Shown one piece after another: positions 6,852 through 15,153 of a DNA stretch of 54,037 bases. The notes beneath the pieces were generated by a model, which saw nothing but the letters and a program-made list of their open reading frames with translations, ran no database searches and was not told the DNA's origin. Position numbers and translations under genes: made by a program. Origin of the DNA: CAIMDX01 sp041652155 (lineage in GTDB: Bacteria > Patescibacteriota > Minisyncoccia > Minisyncoccales > JAQTVQ01); the NCBI GenBank assembly GCA_041652155.1, contig JBAZHV010000004.1, positions 1 through 54,037 of the forward strand, written 5' to 3'. How positions within the stretch are numbered: the first letter of the stretch is position 1; every line of letters starts with the position of its first letter.

Positions 6852-7793
6852 ATGGAAAACATCAAAACTTGCGAATTCGTTTCGCCTAGGCATCCCGATA
6901 AAATGTGTGATCACTTGGCCGATTGCCTGTTGGATGAATTTTTAAAACAGGACCCGAAAAGCCGCGTCGCGATAGAGCTTGTGGGCGGACATAATAACAT
7001 TTCCGTTTCCGGCGAGGTTACCAGCAATGCCAAAGTCGATATCGAAACCGTGATAAAAAACCTGGTCGGGGCGGAATATGACATCAGGACGTATGTATCC
7101 AGGCAAAGCCTGTTCATTTCCCAAGGGGTGGACACCGGCGGAGCCGGAGACCAGGGCATTATGATCGGTTACGCAACGAACGAAACTAAAAATTTGATGC
7201 CGTTGGAATATGAGCTGGCCAGGAACCTTTGCAATAAAATTTACAGCCAATACCCTTTTGACGGCAAAACCCAGGTCACTATCGAAGACGGACGGATAAA
7301 AACCGTGGTGGCCAGTTTTCAAAAGACCAAGACGGCCGAACTCGAAAAGCTCGTCCGTACTTTGATCGAAGCCGAAGAATATCTGGTCAATCCCGCCGGC
7401 GAGTGGGAAATGGGCGGGTTTGATGCCGATTCCGGTTTGTCGGGCCGCAAAATAGTGATAGACAATTACGGACCGGAGATCGGCGTAGGCGGCGGATCGT
7501 TCTCGGGCAAAGACTGGACCAAGGTCGATCGCAGCGGCGCATATATGGCCAGGCGCATCGCCGTTGATCTGCTTGAAAAACATAACGCTAAAAACGTCAG
7601 GACTAAAATAGCCTATGCCATCGGCAAGAAAGAACCGGTGATGGCTGTCGCCGAGATCGACGGCAGGATCGAAAAAATAACCGGCTACGATCTGTCGCCG
7701 AAAGGGATATACGAATTTCTGGGCCTGGGAAAAATAAGCTTCCAGGAAACTTCGGTCTGGGGCCATTTCGGCCGCGAATTCCCGTGGAGATAG
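6852..7793 (+). CDS. metK: S-adenosylmethionine synthetase, compact form
   Basis: Makes SAM from methionine and ATP. Signature motifs are GGAGDQGIM (about 96-104) and GGGSFSGKDWTKVDRSGAY (about 214-232), with SPRHPDKMCD at 11-20 for the nucleotide site. At 313 residues it is about 70 shorter than the E. coli enzyme (384), with loops trimmed but both signatures and the usual C-terminal FGREFPW end retained. No Shine-Dalgarno precedes the ATG. Controlled by the S-box riboswitch upstream and ended by a strong terminator shared with the convergent xseB. Confidence 0.96.
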   Translation: MENIKTCEFVSPRHPDKMCDHLADCLLDEFLKQDPKSRVAIELVGGHNNISVSGEVTSNAKVDIETVIKNLVGAEYDIRTYVSRQSLFISQGVDTGGAGDQGIMIGYATNETKNLMPLEYELARNLCNKIYSQYPFDGKTQVTIEDGRIKTVVASFQKTKTAELEKLVRTLIEAEEYLVNPAGEWEMGGFDADSGLSGRKIVIDNYGPEIGVGGGSFSGKDWTKVDRSGAYMARRIAVDLLEKHNAKNVRTKIAYAIGKKEPVMAVAEIDGRIEKITGYDLSPKGIYEFLGLGKISFQETSVWGHFGREFPWR

Positions 7794-7806
7794 AATAACG
7801 GCCGAC

Positions 7807-7842
7807 AAAAAAGCGCCAGCTTTTCACAAGCTGGCGCTTTTT
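7807..7842. terminator. Bidirectional terminator between metK and xseB
   Basis: A 15-16 bp stem (arms 7807-7822 and 7828-7842, core GCGCCAGCTT) with a 5-nt loop, A-rich on one side and T-rich on the other, so it can serve both converging transcription units. Confidence 0.9.
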
Positions 7843-7850
7843 ATTGAATA

Positions 7851-8105
7851 TTAGAATTCCGCCGATCGGGACTCTTCTTTTCCTTCTTCCTCAAAATCGA
7901 TCTCTTTTTTTATCTCTTCAAATTCGTTCTCCACTTCTTTAAGCCTCTCTTTGCTGGACTTAATAAGAGCGACCGCTTCTTTGACCTTTTTCAAACCCTC
8001 TTCAACGTCAACTTCTTTTTGCTTGTCGAACCATTCCGTGATATCCGCCAATTGTTTCAAATTGTTGCTCAAATTTCCGTTAACTTTTGTTTCTTTTTTT
8101 TCCAT
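7851..8105 (-). CDS. xseB: Exonuclease VII small subunit
   Basis: An 84-residue, highly charged helical protein starting 7 bp after xseA on the same strand. Residues 12-65 match the XseB pattern of two helices (LKQLADITEWFDK, then GLKKVKEAVALIKSSKERLKEVENEF). XseB subunits coat the long C-terminal helices of XseA in the ExoVII complex, which degrades single-stranded DNA to oligonucleotides. Identity rests on the pattern plus the position after xseA. Confidence 0.85.
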   Translation of the reverse strand: MEKKETKVNGNLSNNLKQLADITEWFDKQKEVDVEEGLKKVKEAVALIKSSKERLKEVENEFEEIKKEIDFEEEGKEESRSAEF

Positions 8106-8112
8106 ATCTTTT

Positions 8113-9462
8113 TTATTTCTTCTTAATATTTTTTATCTCGGAATTGATGATGCCGTCCGCAACGCGCAGATCTATGGCCTTGCCTATTTGCGCCTGTCCC
8201 ACGCTTCTCAAAACTTTTCCTTCGCAAAGAGCGATGCTATACCCAAGTTTAAGCTGATGCTCGGGATCGTTGATGCTTATCGCTTTCTGGGCATATTCCA
8301 ATTGCTTGGAAGCATTGCCCAATAGAGAGCAAAAACCGCTGACAGCCATTCTCCCGGAATACATCAACTTCTGCTCGACTTCCTTGATCGTCGATCCGAA
8401 ACTGGCTTGCGTCCTGTTAAGCGAATTTTTCAATATTATTTCATCATTCTTGATACAATAATCAAGTTTCTGCAGGCAAAATCTCACTTTGTTCTCCATC
8501 TCCTCGTATCTACCAAGAATACAGTCCCTTAACTCGCCCGCTTTGGATAAAGCTCTTTCTATCAGAGTGCCGGCATCTTCCAGAACGGCGCTATAGCCGT
8601 CTATGATCTTGCGCTCGCACTTTTCCAATATCAAGGCTGCCTTTTGCCAAGACTCTCCCAGCAAATTGGCCGCCGCGGTAGGAGTGGAAACCATCGCGTC
8701 GGCCGCCAAAGACGCTAAAGGCACGTCCTTGTGATGTCCGATACCGGCGATCACCGGACAGGGGAAATTGGCGATCTCCCGCACCAGCGTTTCGTTATTG
8801 AAGGCCATCATTGATTCCATGGATCCGCCGCCGCGCATTATCACTAATACTTCTATATCTTGTTTCCTGAACGATCTTATTGAACACAACAGGTCTTTCA
8901 CCGCCTCCTGGCCTTCAACGCGCGAATCTATCATCTTCACGTTAAAACCGAACTTCCCCAGGTTATTCAAGAAATCCGCCATCACCGCGCCTTGGCGAGA
9001 AGTGATGATCCCTATCTTATGAGGGTAAGCCGGCAATCGTCTTTTGCGTTCTTCTGCGAAAATGCCTTCTTTTTCCAGAAGATCTTTGATGCGGTCATAC
9101 TCTTTTTTCAGCGCGCCTTCTCCGGCCAAAGAAATATTTTTGGCGATGAACGACAGACGGCCGGACGGAGCGTAAATTTCAGCATATCCGGCGGCCGTGA
9201 TCTTCATGCCTTCTTTCAGCTCTATGCCGTAAAGCCTGTAGCTTGATTTCCAAATGATGCAATTAAGCATCGCCCCTCCCTTCTCGTCTTTAAGAGAGAA
9301 ATAAACGTGTCCGGTGGGTCCGAATTGCACCTGTCCCACCTCGCCGACGATCTTCACCTCAAAAGGCTTTATTTTCAAAGTTAAAAATTCAATGTATTCA
9401 GACACCGAAAAAACCATCTCCGGCGCCGCTTTTTCCCGGTCAAAAAGACTGTAATTTTCCAT
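8113..9462 (-). CDS. xseA: Exonuclease VII large subunit
   Basis: A 449-residue XseA, the catalytic subunit of the single-strand-specific exonuclease VII. An N-terminal OB-fold (about 18-115, VKIVGEVGQVQFGPTGHVYFSLKD) binds DNA. The catalytic domain follows with KIGIITSRQGAVMADF and RGGGSMESMMAFN (about 225-237), VIAGIGHHKD and a TPTAAANL stretch, then a long coiled-coil region (about 280-420) that binds XseB. Length is normal. The -10 hexamer at 9470-9475 ends 7 nt before the ATG, suggesting a leaderless mRNA; the promoter sits within an inverted repeat. Confidence 0.95.
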   Translation of the reverse strand: MENYSLFDREKAAPEMVFSVSEYIEFLTLKIKPFEVKIVGEVGQVQFGPTGHVYFSLKDEKGGAMLNCIIWKSSYRLYGIELKEGMKITAAGYAEIYAPSGRLSFIAKNISLAGEGALKKEYDRIKDLLEKEGIFAEERKRRLPAYPHKIGIITSRQGAVMADFLNNLGKFGFNVKMIDSRVEGQEAVKDLLCSIRSFRKQDIEVLVIMRGGGSMESMMAFNNETLVREIANFPCPVIAGIGHHKDVPLASLAADAMVSTPTAAANLLGESWQKAALILEKCERKIIDGYSAVLEDAGTLIERALSKAGELRDCILGRYEEMENKVRFCLQKLDYCIKNDEIILKNSLNRTQASFGSTIKEVEQKLMYSGRMAVSGFCSLLGNASKQLEYAQKAISINDPEHQLKLGYSIALCEGKVLRSVGQAQIGKAIDLRVADGIINSEIKNIKKK

Positions 9463-9469
9463 TGATTTA

Positions 9470-9497
9470 AATCTAGCTTAAAAAGCGTAAAATGCAA
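9470..9497 (-). promoter_or_regulatory. xseA promoter, leaderless spacing
   Basis: Minus strand TTGCAT (9492-9497), 16-bp spacer, TAGATT (9470-9475), then 7 nt to the ATG at 9462. Confidence 0.5.
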
Positions 9498-9626
9498 AGC
9501 GAAAAACGATAAATAACAACTTAAAACTTAAAACAACTCTTACTTTTTGCGGATCCAGCCCGCGAAGCGGATAGTTTTAAATTTTATATTGTTGTTTTAC
9601 GCTTTTCGTTTTGCGTTTTACGCTTT
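9482..9626. repeat. Long inverted repeat between kinase gene and xseA
   Basis: Two 27-nt arms, 9482-9508 and 9600-9626, are reverse complements with about four mismatches and consist of repeated GCGTAAAAcGCAAA-like motifs. The 91-bp spacer is A/T-rich with a small GC patch. The left arm contains the xseA -35. The right arm follows the histidine kinase stop codon and may act as its terminator. Confidence 0.65.
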
Positions 9627-9630
9627 GAGG

Positions 9631-10998
9631 CTACTCCGCCAGTGGCAGTTCTATCGTAAACTGGCTGCCTACGTTCTCTATCGAATCCACGGAGATGGAA
9701 CCGTTCATAATAACTATGAGCTGTTTGGTGATCCACAAACCCAAGCCCGTGCCGATGATTTCTTCGGTCTCTTTTTTCTTGATGCGGTAAAATTTTTCGA
9801 ACAGATGCTCCCTTTCTTTGGCCGACATTCCCAATCCGGTATCTTTAATAGTCAATATCAAACTCTTGCCTTTATTCTTGGCCCGGATCTCAATACTGCC
9901 TGCCGGCGTGTATTTCACGGCATTACCGACTATATTTATCATTATCTGTTTGAACCGGTCTTTGTCTATCGCAACGTTAAACTTGGTCCCGGGATCGGAC
10001 GCATAGACGAGAGATAATTTTTTCCCATCGGCCTGGACCTTAAATTCTTTAACCGTTTCCTCGATGATCGGCAGCGCGTCCATCTTCTGGAGATCGACTT
10101 TCAACCGGCCCTGCTCGATGCGGCTGACGTTCAGAAGGTCGTCTATTAAAAGGCTTAAGCGATCGGCGGAAACGCCGACAATAGACATATATTCCTTAAC
10201 TTTCTCCGCGCCGGATACTTTCTCCAACTCTTCCGCCGCCAAAGAAATAAATCCCTTAATGATCACAACCGGAGTTCTAAGCTCGTGGGAAGCGATAGAA
10301 ATAAAATCATCCTTCATCGCGTCTATCTCCTTTATCTTGTTGTACAATATGGAATATTCGAAAAGGTGGGAGTTTACGAACAGCAGCAATACTATCAATA
10401 GCACTGTCAACATCAATATCAGGTAGGAACGGCTAAGGGCCGACATCAAAATAGAACTGACAGCATCTGTTGATACTTCCATCGCCAAAAGAGCCTGCTT
10501 GTTGCCCTGCAGATCTTTTAACGGCATCATCACCAACCAATAAGGATTATTGCTTCCTCCTTTATTATCGAGAACCCTTTGAGTGGTCGGATAATCGTTG
10601 TTCCAAGCTATGACATACGCCATTGCCCCGTCTTTAACTCCTATCTCTTTGCCAACCTGGGCTTTGTCCATACTGGCTGCCAGCTTAAAACTATCTTGTC
10701 CCGGATAAAGGATATCCAACATCTTGGCGTCTTCATTATACTTCTGCCAGTCATCTACAAAAGATTGCATCTCTTCAGAGGAAGAAAGCTTGTCGGCTAA
10801 TCCGGCATTAATAGACTGGCCGATACTGATGGCCTTATCCTGGATACTGCGGTCTATCGCGTCCCTGAAATATCCCGAAAGGAACCACGTGTTAAAAACA
10901 ACCGCTCCGGGGATGACGATCATCAAAAGGATGGAATAAACAACCTGTTTGTTGTCCGCCAAAAATCTTATTTTCGAATGACTATTTTTACCGGCCAT
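9631..10998 (-). CDS. Membrane sensor histidine kinase
   Basis: A 455-residue kinase. TM1 is near residues 15-35, an extracytoplasmic sensing domain of about 150 residues follows, TM2 lies near 190-210, then HisKA with the phospho-acceptor in SHELRTP (about 238-244). The HATPase domain has the N box IVGNAVKYTP, G boxes DTGLGM and GTGLGLWITKQL, and the F box EHLFEKFYRI. There is no response regulator in the window. Its start lies 4 bp after the stop of the thrombospondin-repeat surface protein gene, so the two are co-transcribed and may function together; that link is inferred. Confidence 0.93.
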   Translation of the reverse strand: MAGKNSHSKIRFLADNKQVVYSILLMIVIPGAVVFNTWFLSGYFRDAIDRSIQDKAISIGQSINAGLADKLSSSEEMQSFVDDWQKYNEDAKMLDILYPGQDSFKLAASMDKAQVGKEIGVKDGAMAYVIAWNNDYPTTQRVLDNKGGSNNPYWLVMMPLKDLQGNKQALLAMEVSTDAVSSILMSALSRSYLILMLTVLLIVLLLFVNSHLFEYSILYNKIKEIDAMKDDFISIASHELRTPVVIIKGFISLAAEELEKVSGAEKVKEYMSIVGVSADRLSLLIDDLLNVSRIEQGRLKVDLQKMDALPIIEETVKEFKVQADGKKLSLVYASDPGTKFNVAIDKDRFKQIMINIVGNAVKYTPAGSIEIRAKNKGKSLILTIKDTGLGMSAKEREHLFEKFYRIKKKETEEIIGTGLGLWITKQLIVIMNGSISVDSIENVGSQFTIELPLAE

Positions 10999-11002
10999 AG
11001 AG

Positions 11003-13600
11003 TTATTCCGCTGCTGTTAACTTCTTTCTAAGAAGCAGGAAGCCGCCGACAGCGATCAAAATGAATGCTCCGCCTCCTATCAAATAAAAATTAATAATGT
11101 TCTCCGGTCCTTCAGCGGTCGCGCTTATTTGCGCGCTCTTCATAAAATCATCAACGGTCACGGCTTTGGCTTCCTGAATGAAAAATGGAGCGGCGGCGCT
11201 GGATTCTACGATACGTCCTTCTTTATCGTTAATGACCGCGTAAACTTCGTGCTGGCCGTCAGCAAGATCTTTGTCCAGATCGTATATCCAATTGCCGTAA
11301 GCATCGGTTTTGACCGTAAGAACTATCGGTATGGTACTGTAAATGAATAACGTCACAACCTGATCGGGTTGGGCTTTTCCTTGGAGCCTAAGGGCGGACC
11401 CGACGACATCGCCCGCCGGTTCGACAGTTTCGACGGAGCCTACGGTCAAAGACTCACTGGGGTCGATATCGGATAGCTTAGGCTGTTCTAAAGATTTGCC
11501 CGCGATCAAAGCTTGATCGACTCCGCTTAACGACTCTATCTGATCTTGAGTCACCGCGCTGCGATCTCTAAAAGAAGTTCCCAAACGTTTTTCAACGTCA
11601 TCGGCTATTCCATTCTTGTCGCTGTCGAAAACAATGGCTACCGGAGACAATATCTGTTGCTGGGAAGATGTCGAAACGGCCATAGACAGCAAGGAAACGG
11701 AAAACTTTTCCGCGCTGCCCGATCGGGCCAAAGGCATATTTTCCATTTTTACTTCTTTCCCTCCGCCTGCCGCGCCGGCAGCCGGATCAACCGTGATCGT
11801 TCCGCTCCCGGCGCTAACCACGGCTGTGCGTCCGGAAAGACCGGACAATATCTCTTTATTTTCAGGAGTGATCGCAACTTTCAAGTCAGACAAAATGAGG
11901 TCGTTGATCAAAGAATAGCACTTCTGATCTTCCATCCCGAGACATTTTAAAGGCTTCCCGTATTTATCCAAAAAGTATTGGCGGCATTCGTCCTGGGTTT
12001 TCAAATTATTAGCCAAACACTCTTTCACTATCTTGGTCCGGTATGAATAAAGTTCGCAATCCTCTCTGCTGCCTGAACCGGTTTGAGAGCAGGATTGGGC
12101 CCATGTTTGGCCGGCGCCTCCCGTTGCCGCAACCGGTTTCCCGGCAACATTCGCGCCATCTCCGCACCCCCTGCTTATTTCCGGTTTCTGGGTTCCCGAA
12201 GGGACCGCACAGGTGGAAGGAAAGGAACAAACTCGAGTTTGTTTGCCGTCAGAATTGCATTCCGTCCATTCGCCGCATTTCCAATCATTCGGACCGCATT
12301 CGGATAAAGATGGACTGGAAGAAGTTGAAACCGAAGTTCCGCAGATTCTTTCCAATGGTTCTTTTAAATTCTCCACGCATCCGGAAGGCAGGCGCGATAA
12401 TATCTCCCTGCGCTGTTTGCCGTTCTCGCAAGGTCCGTAATCGGAAAATTTATACTGGCAATGGCTGGAAGCAGCGGTAGAAGTGGAAGGAACTGTTGAA
12501 ATGCAGGTCGTCTCGACCTTCGGCTTTTCACTCTCGACGCCAAGACAATCAAACACCATCTTACAAGCCCTGCGTTGAATGCCGCCAACGCAAGTTCCCC
12601 AATTTTCACAAGACCATTCGTCTTTAGCACAAGTTGTTGTTGCGGTAGTGGTAGTGCTGGTATCAGCACAATATCTGTTCAGAGACTCGGATTGGCCGCT
12701 GGTGCATCCGAGGGGATACTTGGAGGTAATTGTCCTGGTCTGATAGCCAGTGCTGCTGCAGGCGCTCCAGTCAGAATAAGTAAAAGTACAGGCTAAAGAA
12801 ACAGTACTGGTGCTTGTGCCGGCAGTATTGCAAGTCCTGCTCAAAGATTCATATTGGCCTCCGGTACAGCCGGACGGATATTTGGAAAGGATGGTCCGGG
12901 TCTGCTGGCCGGTGCTGCTGCAAGCGCTCCAATCGGAATAAGTGAAATAAGTACAAGCTGAAGAAACGGTGCAAGCTTGAGTCAAAACGGCGTTTGTCGC
13001 AGAACAACCCGCTGGAAAAGATGATCCTATCGTTCTTGATTGAGATCCATTTTGGCAAGAGCTCCAAGCCGAATAAACAATAGAGGTGCAATCTAAGGCA
13101 GGGTTTGCGCCGTTGTCATTAGTGTTCGGGGCGTCTCCTGTTTCCAGCGTATCGTTGGAACCTGCTATGACCGAAAAAACAACAGCGGCGGATATACCAT
13201 TTCCGTAATAGTAATTTCTAGCATTGCCAGCGCTGTCCGTAAGATAGACCCTGCTCACCTTCCATGTTCCCAATTCGCATCCGGCAGGGAGGGAAAATTG
13301 TCCCATCCAATTAGTCGAAGATGTTCCGCTGGATAAAGATAGGCTTACTGGTCCATAGCTTGTACCGGCCGGACTTTCAAGCATCGCGCTTGCGGGGCTT
13401 ATTATCGAAAAAGTGGAAGGGACCAATACGCTGATCGTCACCGATCCTCCGGCCATGACCGTAGAGGGTTCCGCCGCAACGCTGATCGTCGGCAAGTTGG
13501 CCAGGTCTTCGGAAAAACAATCTTTAGCTCCGAACAGGACCAAACCGGAAACTGCTGCGGCTAATAATAAAAATTGTTTGATGGATATATTTTTTTGCAT
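11003..13600 (-). CDS. Cell-surface protein with thrombospondin type 1-like repeats
   Basis: An 865-residue secreted protein from the ATG at 13600; the longer frame begins at a GTG and would bury the signal peptide. A signal peptide occupies about 1-30 (FLLLAAAVSGLVLFGA). Next come an Ig-like region, six Cys-rich TSP1-like repeats (about 170-470; YSAWSSC, YSDWSAC twice, WSCENWGTC, FSDYGPC, WKCGEWTEC), a further Cys-containing region, a calcium-loop-like DSDKNGIADDVE, an Ig-like domain (QPDQVVTLFIYST), and a C-terminal TM helix with an RKK anchor. Many disulfides are expected. TSP1 repeats usually mediate adhesion. Co-transcribed with the histidine kinase that follows. Confidence 0.85.
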   Translation of the reverse strand: MQKNISIKQFLLLAAAVSGLVLFGAKDCFSEDLANLPTISVAAEPSTVMAGGSVTISVLVPSTFSIISPASAMLESPAGTSYGPVSLSLSSGTSSTNWMGQFSLPAGCELGTWKVSRVYLTDSAGNARNYYYGNGISAAVVFSVIAGSNDTLETGDAPNTNDNGANPALDCTSIVYSAWSSCQNGSQSRTIGSSFPAGCSATNAVLTQACTVSSACTYFTYSDWSACSSTGQQTRTILSKYPSGCTGGQYESLSRTCNTAGTSTSTVSLACTFTYSDWSACSSTGYQTRTITSKYPLGCTSGQSESLNRYCADTSTTTTATTTCAKDEWSCENWGTCVGGIQRRACKMVFDCLGVESEKPKVETTCISTVPSTSTAASSHCQYKFSDYGPCENGKQRREILSRLPSGCVENLKEPLERICGTSVSTSSSPSLSECGPNDWKCGEWTECNSDGKQTRVCSFPSTCAVPSGTQKPEISRGCGDGANVAGKPVAATGGAGQTWAQSCSQTGSGSREDCELYSYRTKIVKECLANNLKTQDECRQYFLDKYGKPLKCLGMEDQKCYSLINDLILSDLKVAITPENKEILSGLSGRTAVVSAGSGTITVDPAAGAAGGGKEVKMENMPLARSGSAEKFSVSLLSMAVSTSSQQQILSPVAIVFDSDKNGIADDVEKRLGTSFRDRSAVTQDQIESLSGVDQALIAGKSLEQPKLSDIDPSESLTVGSVETVEPAGDVVGSALRLQGKAQPDQVVTLFIYSTIPIVLTVKTDAYGNWIYDLDKDLADGQHEVYAVINDKEGRIVESSAAAPFFIQEAKAVTVDDFMKSAQISATAEGPENIINFYLIGGGAFILIAVGGFLLLRKKLTAAE

Positions 13601-13744
13601 AACGGGATATTTCCAACGTTGCCGAAGGAAACGGATAATTATTTTGTAAAAAAAGACATATCGGCCGGAGCTAAAATGCCTCGCCACTATGATCTTCTCG
13701 AAAGCGCGCAGCTCCGAGAAAAATAAAAATTTATTGATGCTTTT

Positions 13745-13778
13745 ATTCTATCAAAAAACCGCCTTGGATATAAGGCGG
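13745..13778 (-). promoter_or_regulatory. Terminator-promoter module (ywbE terminator, surface-protein promoter)
   Basis: On the minus strand a CCGCCTT/AAGGCGG hairpin (13759-13778) runs into six T residues and then TGA-TAGAAT (13745-13753), an extended -10. One element thus appears to end ywbE and start the surface-protein operon, leaving a leader of about 140 nt. The same core recurs at 38428-38463 and 53189-53222. Confidence 0.7.
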
Positions 13779-13796
13779 CAAACTGTGGAAAAGATT

Positions 13797-14006
13797 CTAA
13801 GGTCTCTCACCGGAAGAGATAACGTTCTGGACCCTGCCGACCTGGCCGTCCTGCAGCATAACTTTTATGCCGTGGGGATGAAAAGAAGAGTTGGTTAATA
13901 TTCTTGCCACAACGCCGCGCGTCAGCCTGCCTGTCCGCTGATCGGCTTTCAGGACAACCTCCACTTCCAGCCCTATTTTGATCTCCGATCTGTTTTGTCC
14001 GGCCAT
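13797..14006 (-). CDS. ywbE: YwbE family protein
   Basis: A 69-residue protein matching the YwbE family over its full length: GQNRSEIKIGLEVEVVLKADQRTG, LTRGVVARILTNSSFHPHGIKV, LQDGQVGRVQNV. The fold resembles a small KOW/SH3-like barrel, but the biochemical role is unknown. An extended -10, TGA-TAAAAT, lies at 14018-14026 inside the end of the preceding gene and stops 11 nt before the ATG, so the leader would be only about 4-5 nt. The gene ends in a terminator-promoter module. Confidence 0.92.
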   Translation of the reverse strand: MAGQNRSEIKIGLEVEVVLKADQRTGRLTRGVVARILTNSSFHPHGIKVMLQDGQVGRVQNVISSGERP

Positions 14007-14017
14007 AATGAATAGTT

Positions 14018-14026
14018 ATTTTATCA
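14018..14026 (-). promoter_or_regulatory. Extended -10 of ywbE
   Basis: TGA-TAAAAT on the minus strand, 11 nt from the ATG; partly inside the 3' end of the RNase D-like gene. Same hexamer, extension and spacing as the acetyltransferase promoter at 38428-38436. Confidence 0.6.
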
Positions 14027-14659
14027 CTTATAATCATACATCCCGTTATATCCATCCACTTCCAGCTTGACCATCAGCGGCAAAGCGGCGAAACATTCAT
14101 ATTCCGTATCCAGTAAATTTTGATCTTCAAGCTCCGATTCGAGCTTTTCCAAAAGCTGGATCAGATAGATCACGTCGTTGACGGCATAATCTTTTTGGTC
14201 CTGGGACAGTTCTTCGGCGAACCAATTGGAAAGGCATTGGGTCTTGTCTATCTCTATCTGGAACATATCTTTCAACAAGTTCTTGAGGCCATGTTTTCTG
14301 AAATGGCCCGGATCTAGAAGTTTTATGGCGATCTTGGTACAGGCGATATTCTTCGGTTCGACCTTCCAATGGCTGGACATAAAGCGCAGGTCGAACATCG
14401 CATAATGAAAGATCTTCTTAACCGACCCGTCGCATAAGAGAGAGCAAAGATTCTTCGGTTTGCTCTCTCCCATCCTGACGATCGCCGCCGGACCGCCCAA
14501 AGCATATATCTGGCAAGTGGCTATTTTTTCCGTCCTCCAATCAAGGCCGGACGTCTCGATATCCCAGGCTATTGTTTTTGACCTGGAAAAAACGCTCAAA
14601 AGTTCATCGGAAATATCGTCTTGGCACAAGACTATGTCTTTAACGCCGGGGATATCCAT
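14024..14659 (-). CDS. RNase D-like 3'-5' exonuclease (DEDDy)
   Basis: A 211-residue stand-alone DEDDy exonuclease domain. Motif I is WDIETSGLDW (D and E, about 32-41), motif II HYAMFDLRFM (about 84-93), and motif III YAVNDVIYL with the Tyr and Asp expected for the DEDDy type. HRDC domains present in true RNase D are missing, so it may trim RNA or DNA ends rather than act in tRNA maturation. It is encoded 38 bp after the thioredoxin-fold gene and just ahead of ywbE. Confidence 0.85.
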   Translation of the reverse strand: MDIPGVKDIVLCQDDISDELLSVFSRSKTIAWDIETSGLDWRTEKIATCQIYALGGPAAIVRMGESKPKNLCSLLCDGSVKKIFHYAMFDLRFMSSHWKVEPKNIACTKIAIKLLDPGHFRKHGLKNLLKDMFQIEIDKTQCLSNWFAEELSQDQKDYAVNDVIYLIQLLEKLESELEDQNLLDTEYECFAALPLMVKLEVDGYNGMYDYK

Positions 14660-14697
14660 ATCTTTTTCACTTCGATATAAAATTAAAAACTCTTAAA

Positions 14698-15066
14698 TTA
14701 GCATCCGCAATCCTTCCCGCATCCGCACCCTTTATCTTTATCTTCGCCATGATCATGGTCACAGCCGCAATCGCATTCGTCTCCGCAACAATCATCATCC
14801 AAACAGCCGGGATCGTTTTTGATTTCCGTCAATATTTCCTTCAGTTCTTTAAGCTCCGGGACTTCTCCGGCCATGATCAGCCTGTTATTTATGACCAATA
14901 AAGGCATTTTAAGGCCCATTTCTATAGCTTCTTTGACATCATCGCCGGACGATACGCTGGCGTCTATCCCCGCCTCTTTTACCGCCCTGGTGGTAACTTC
15001 CATCAATTTATTGAAAGTCTCGTCCTTTGATCCCATTATTTGAATATTTAATTTTTCGTTTGCCAT
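14698..15066 (-). CDS. Thioredoxin-fold protein without CxxC, with Cys-rich metal-binding tail
   Basis: 122 residues from the ATG at 15066. The body (about 4-78) matches the Thioredoxin_3 / redox-active disulfide protein 2 fold: LNIQIMG at the start, IDASVSSGDDVKEAIEMGLKMPLLVINNRLIMAGEVP and a final helix. Where relatives have GCPKC this protein has SKDETF, so the redox pair is absent. A C-terminal tail of about 35 residues instead carries ten Cys and two His (CCGDECDCGC, DHDH, CGCGKDCGC) and is very acidic. A metal-binding or storage role is inferred. No family with this exact combination is recognised. Confidence 0.75.
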   Translation of the reverse strand: MANEKLNIQIMGSKDETFNKLMEVTTRAVKEAGIDASVSSGDDVKEAIEMGLKMPLLVINNRLIMAGEVPELKELKEILTEIKNDPGCLDDDCCGDECDCGCDHDHGEDKDKGCGCGKDCGC

Positions 15067-15153
15067 ATAATAAATTTTTGCCAATGATTATTATTAATAT
15101 TTATTATTTTACTCTTCTTCTTATAAAAGTTTTTCTCCGGCAAGTCAAAATGT

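Noticed and set aside
9482..9626. Inverted repeat as ends of an insertion sequence
   Set aside because: The 91-bp interior has no coding capacity and no target-site duplication is seen.
11003..13600. LPXTG or PEP-CTERM sorting signal on the thrombospondin-repeat protein
   Set aside because: The C-terminus is a plain TM helix plus RKK tail; no sortase or exosortase motif is seen.
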